From CAVPEW01 sp050247895 (GTDB lineage Bacteria; Actinomycetota; Acidimicrobiia; Acidimicrobiales; VFJN01), in assembly GCA_050247895.1 (NCBI GenBank), contig JBFWTJ010000082.1, forward strand, positions 1 through 13,704: a stretch of DNA of 13,704 nt, in the 5' to 3' direction. The notes under the pieces are model-generated. The model was not told the DNA's origin. It worked only from the letters and a program-made list of their open reading frames with translations, and searched no databases. Within the stretch, counting starts at the first letter, position 1, and every line of letters starts with the position of its first letter. This document shows, piece by piece, positions 12,883 through 13,704 of the stretch. Made by a program: the position numbers and the translations under genes.

Positions 12883-13704
12883 CGCCGACCCCGGTCACAC
12901 CGTTCCCGGCCCAGTCGGCCGAGATCGGCGCCGCGCCGCCCCAGCCGTAGTCGAAGGAGACCTGGGGCGCGCCGCCCGACACGTCGTTGCGCAGCAGCCA
13001 GGCGCCGGCGTGGTACACGCCGATCCCGTCGGCGCCGTCGCGGTTCCAGTCGCCGCGCACGGGCACGGCACCGGCGTAGCCGTAGCGGGGTGCCATCTGG
13101 GCCGGGCCCGGCGTGGGGGTCTGGCGCAGGAACCAGTCGCCCGCGGCGTACACGCCGATGCCGTCGCCGCCCGCGCCGTCCCAGTTGCCCACGATCGGGA
13201 TCGCCGCGGACCAGCCGAAGGCGAAGGAGCGGTGCGGGGGCCCGGCCGAGTTCTGGTCCCGCAGGAGCCACTGACCGGCGCTGTACACGCCGATCGTGTC
13301 GGTCCCGTTGCCGTCCCAGTCCCCGCACACGGCGGTGACCCCGGGCCAGCCGTAGCGGATCACGATCTGGGGCGCCCCCGGTGAGTTGTCGTTGCGGAGG
13401 TAGAAGGTGTCGCCGGCGTACACGCCGATGGTGTCGGTCCCGTTGCCGTCCCAGTCGCAGGCCAGCGTCTGGTAGCCCGTGACCCCGTAGGCGACCTGGT
13501 TGGCCGGGGGCCCGGGCGAAGCCGTGTCGCGCAGCATCCACAGCGTCTCGCGGGCCGGCGCGGATGCCACCGAGTGCGGCGTCGGGGTCCGGATGAAGTT
13601 CTGGGTGACCCAGACCCGGGTGCCGACCACGACCACGCCGACGGTCACGTAGCTCCAGTCGCCCAGGATGTTGGCCCGGTGGCCGGCGCTGTTCATCAGG
13701 GCCG
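12869..13704 (-). CDS. CAP/SCP domain protein with five GDW propeller repeats (cut by right edge)
   Basis: The gene enters from the right edge, so its start and any signal peptide are outside. The first visible residues (LMNSAGHRANILG, then VTVGVVVVGTRVWVTQNF) are the end of a CAP (SCP/YkwD-like) domain, whose HRANIL segment is highly conserved. After a short linker come a half repeat (TLWMLRDTASPGPP...) and five repeats with core D/N-W-x-G-x-G, ending in GVGVIQQ. The DW/NW cores recur at exactly 45-residue intervals. The repeats are the same family as those of the cysteine-rich protein at 3944-5956, mainly the YxAGxWxLRN variant. An internal ATG at 13696 is within the CAP motif and is not a start. 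Secretion is inferred from the family. The role may be binding or enzymatic on the cell surface. Confidence 0.9.
   Translation of the reverse strand, partial: ALMNSAGHRANILGDWSYVTVGVVVVGTRVWVTQNFIRTPTPHSVASAPARETLWMLRDTASPGPPANQVAYGVTGYQTLACDWDGNGTDTIGVYAGDTFYLRNDNSPGAPQIVIRYGWPGVTAVCGDWDGNGTDTIGVYSAGQWLLRDQNSAGPPHRSFAFGWSAAIPIVGNWDGAGGDGIGVYAAGDWFLRQTPTPGPAQMAPRYGYAGAVPVRGDWNRDGADGIGVYHAGAWLLRNDVSGGAPQVSFDYGWGGAAPISADWAGNGVTGVGVIQQ
12872..13546 (-). repeat. Five 45-residue GDW repeats plus leading half repeat
   Basis: Core DW/NW positions are spaced 135 nt apart without exception across five units, with a leading half repeat (from about 13546). Loops read DWDGNGTD twice, then NWDGAGGD, DWNRDGAD and DWAGNGVT. 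DNA identity between units is clearly lower than in the repeats at 4757-5038 and 5615-5755, so this array looks older. Confidence 0.82.

Noticed and set aside
13694..13696. ATG at 13696 as the start of the right-hand repeat protein
   Set aside because: It lies inside the conserved CAP motif (MNSAGHRANIL), so the gene begins beyond the edge.

Overview
The window is 13.7 kb of very GC-rich DNA packed with genes that have strong third-position G/C bias, frequent GTG and TTG starts, GTGA start/stop overlaps and apparently leaderless promoters. This suits a high-GC Actinomycetota, and the mix of proteins suggests the Acidimicrobiia (Iamia/Ilumatobacter type). The taxon is inferred from style and has not been tested.

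Layout. (1) Positions 1-3111 are housekeeping. A cobalamin-dependent methionine synthase (metH) runs off the left edge on the minus strand. It is divergent from an ATP:cob(I)alamin adenosyltransferase, which is followed at 29 bp by a leucyl aminopeptidase (pepA). (2) A strong hairpin at 3129-3154 separates pepA from a convergent 207-aa conserved hypothetical gene (3161-3784, minus). (3) Positions 3944-7175 hold a translationally coupled three-gene operon. Its first product is a Tat-exported protein with 22 cysteines in a domain resembling the methylamine dehydrogenase light chain, fused to ten beta-propeller-like GDW repeats. Next come a membrane-anchored thioredoxin-fold protein (MauD/TlpA-like, CLTC) and a 150-aa hypothetical. 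(4) Positions 7262-8437 encode a rhodanese-ThiF/MoeB protein with the rhodanese at the N-terminus. (5) Positions 8486-12882 are a surface-polysaccharide group: a Wzx/MATE-type flippase, a convergent GT4 glycosyltransferase fused to a methyltransferase, then a GT2 glycosyltransferase with a coupled DUF2304-like membrane protein. (6) Positions 12869-13704 (minus, cut by the right edge) encode the end of a CAP/SCP domain followed by five more GDW repeats at an exact 45-residue period.

How it fits together. The operon in (3) is the best candidate for something unusual. A folded, disulfide-rich, Tat-exported protein travels with a dedicated thiol-disulfide protein, as mauA does with mauD. No heavy chain (mauB) or mauG is present, and the second cofactor tryptophan of the light chain seems to be missing. 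The same repeat module is attached to an unrelated CAP domain 7 kb away, so it looks like a reusable extracellular display or binding module. The polysaccharide genes between the two add to a cell-envelope theme.

Other points are a probable non-canonical ATC start on the flippase, a repeated leaderless promoter pattern (TANNNT followed by 6-8 nt and the start codon), an internal Shine-Dalgarno plus ATG inside the GT4-methyltransferase fusion, and recent DNA-level copying among the propeller repeats. No stretch longer than 300 bases lacks a gene; the largest gap is 3785-3943. No tRNA, rRNA, CRISPR array or insertion sequence was seen.
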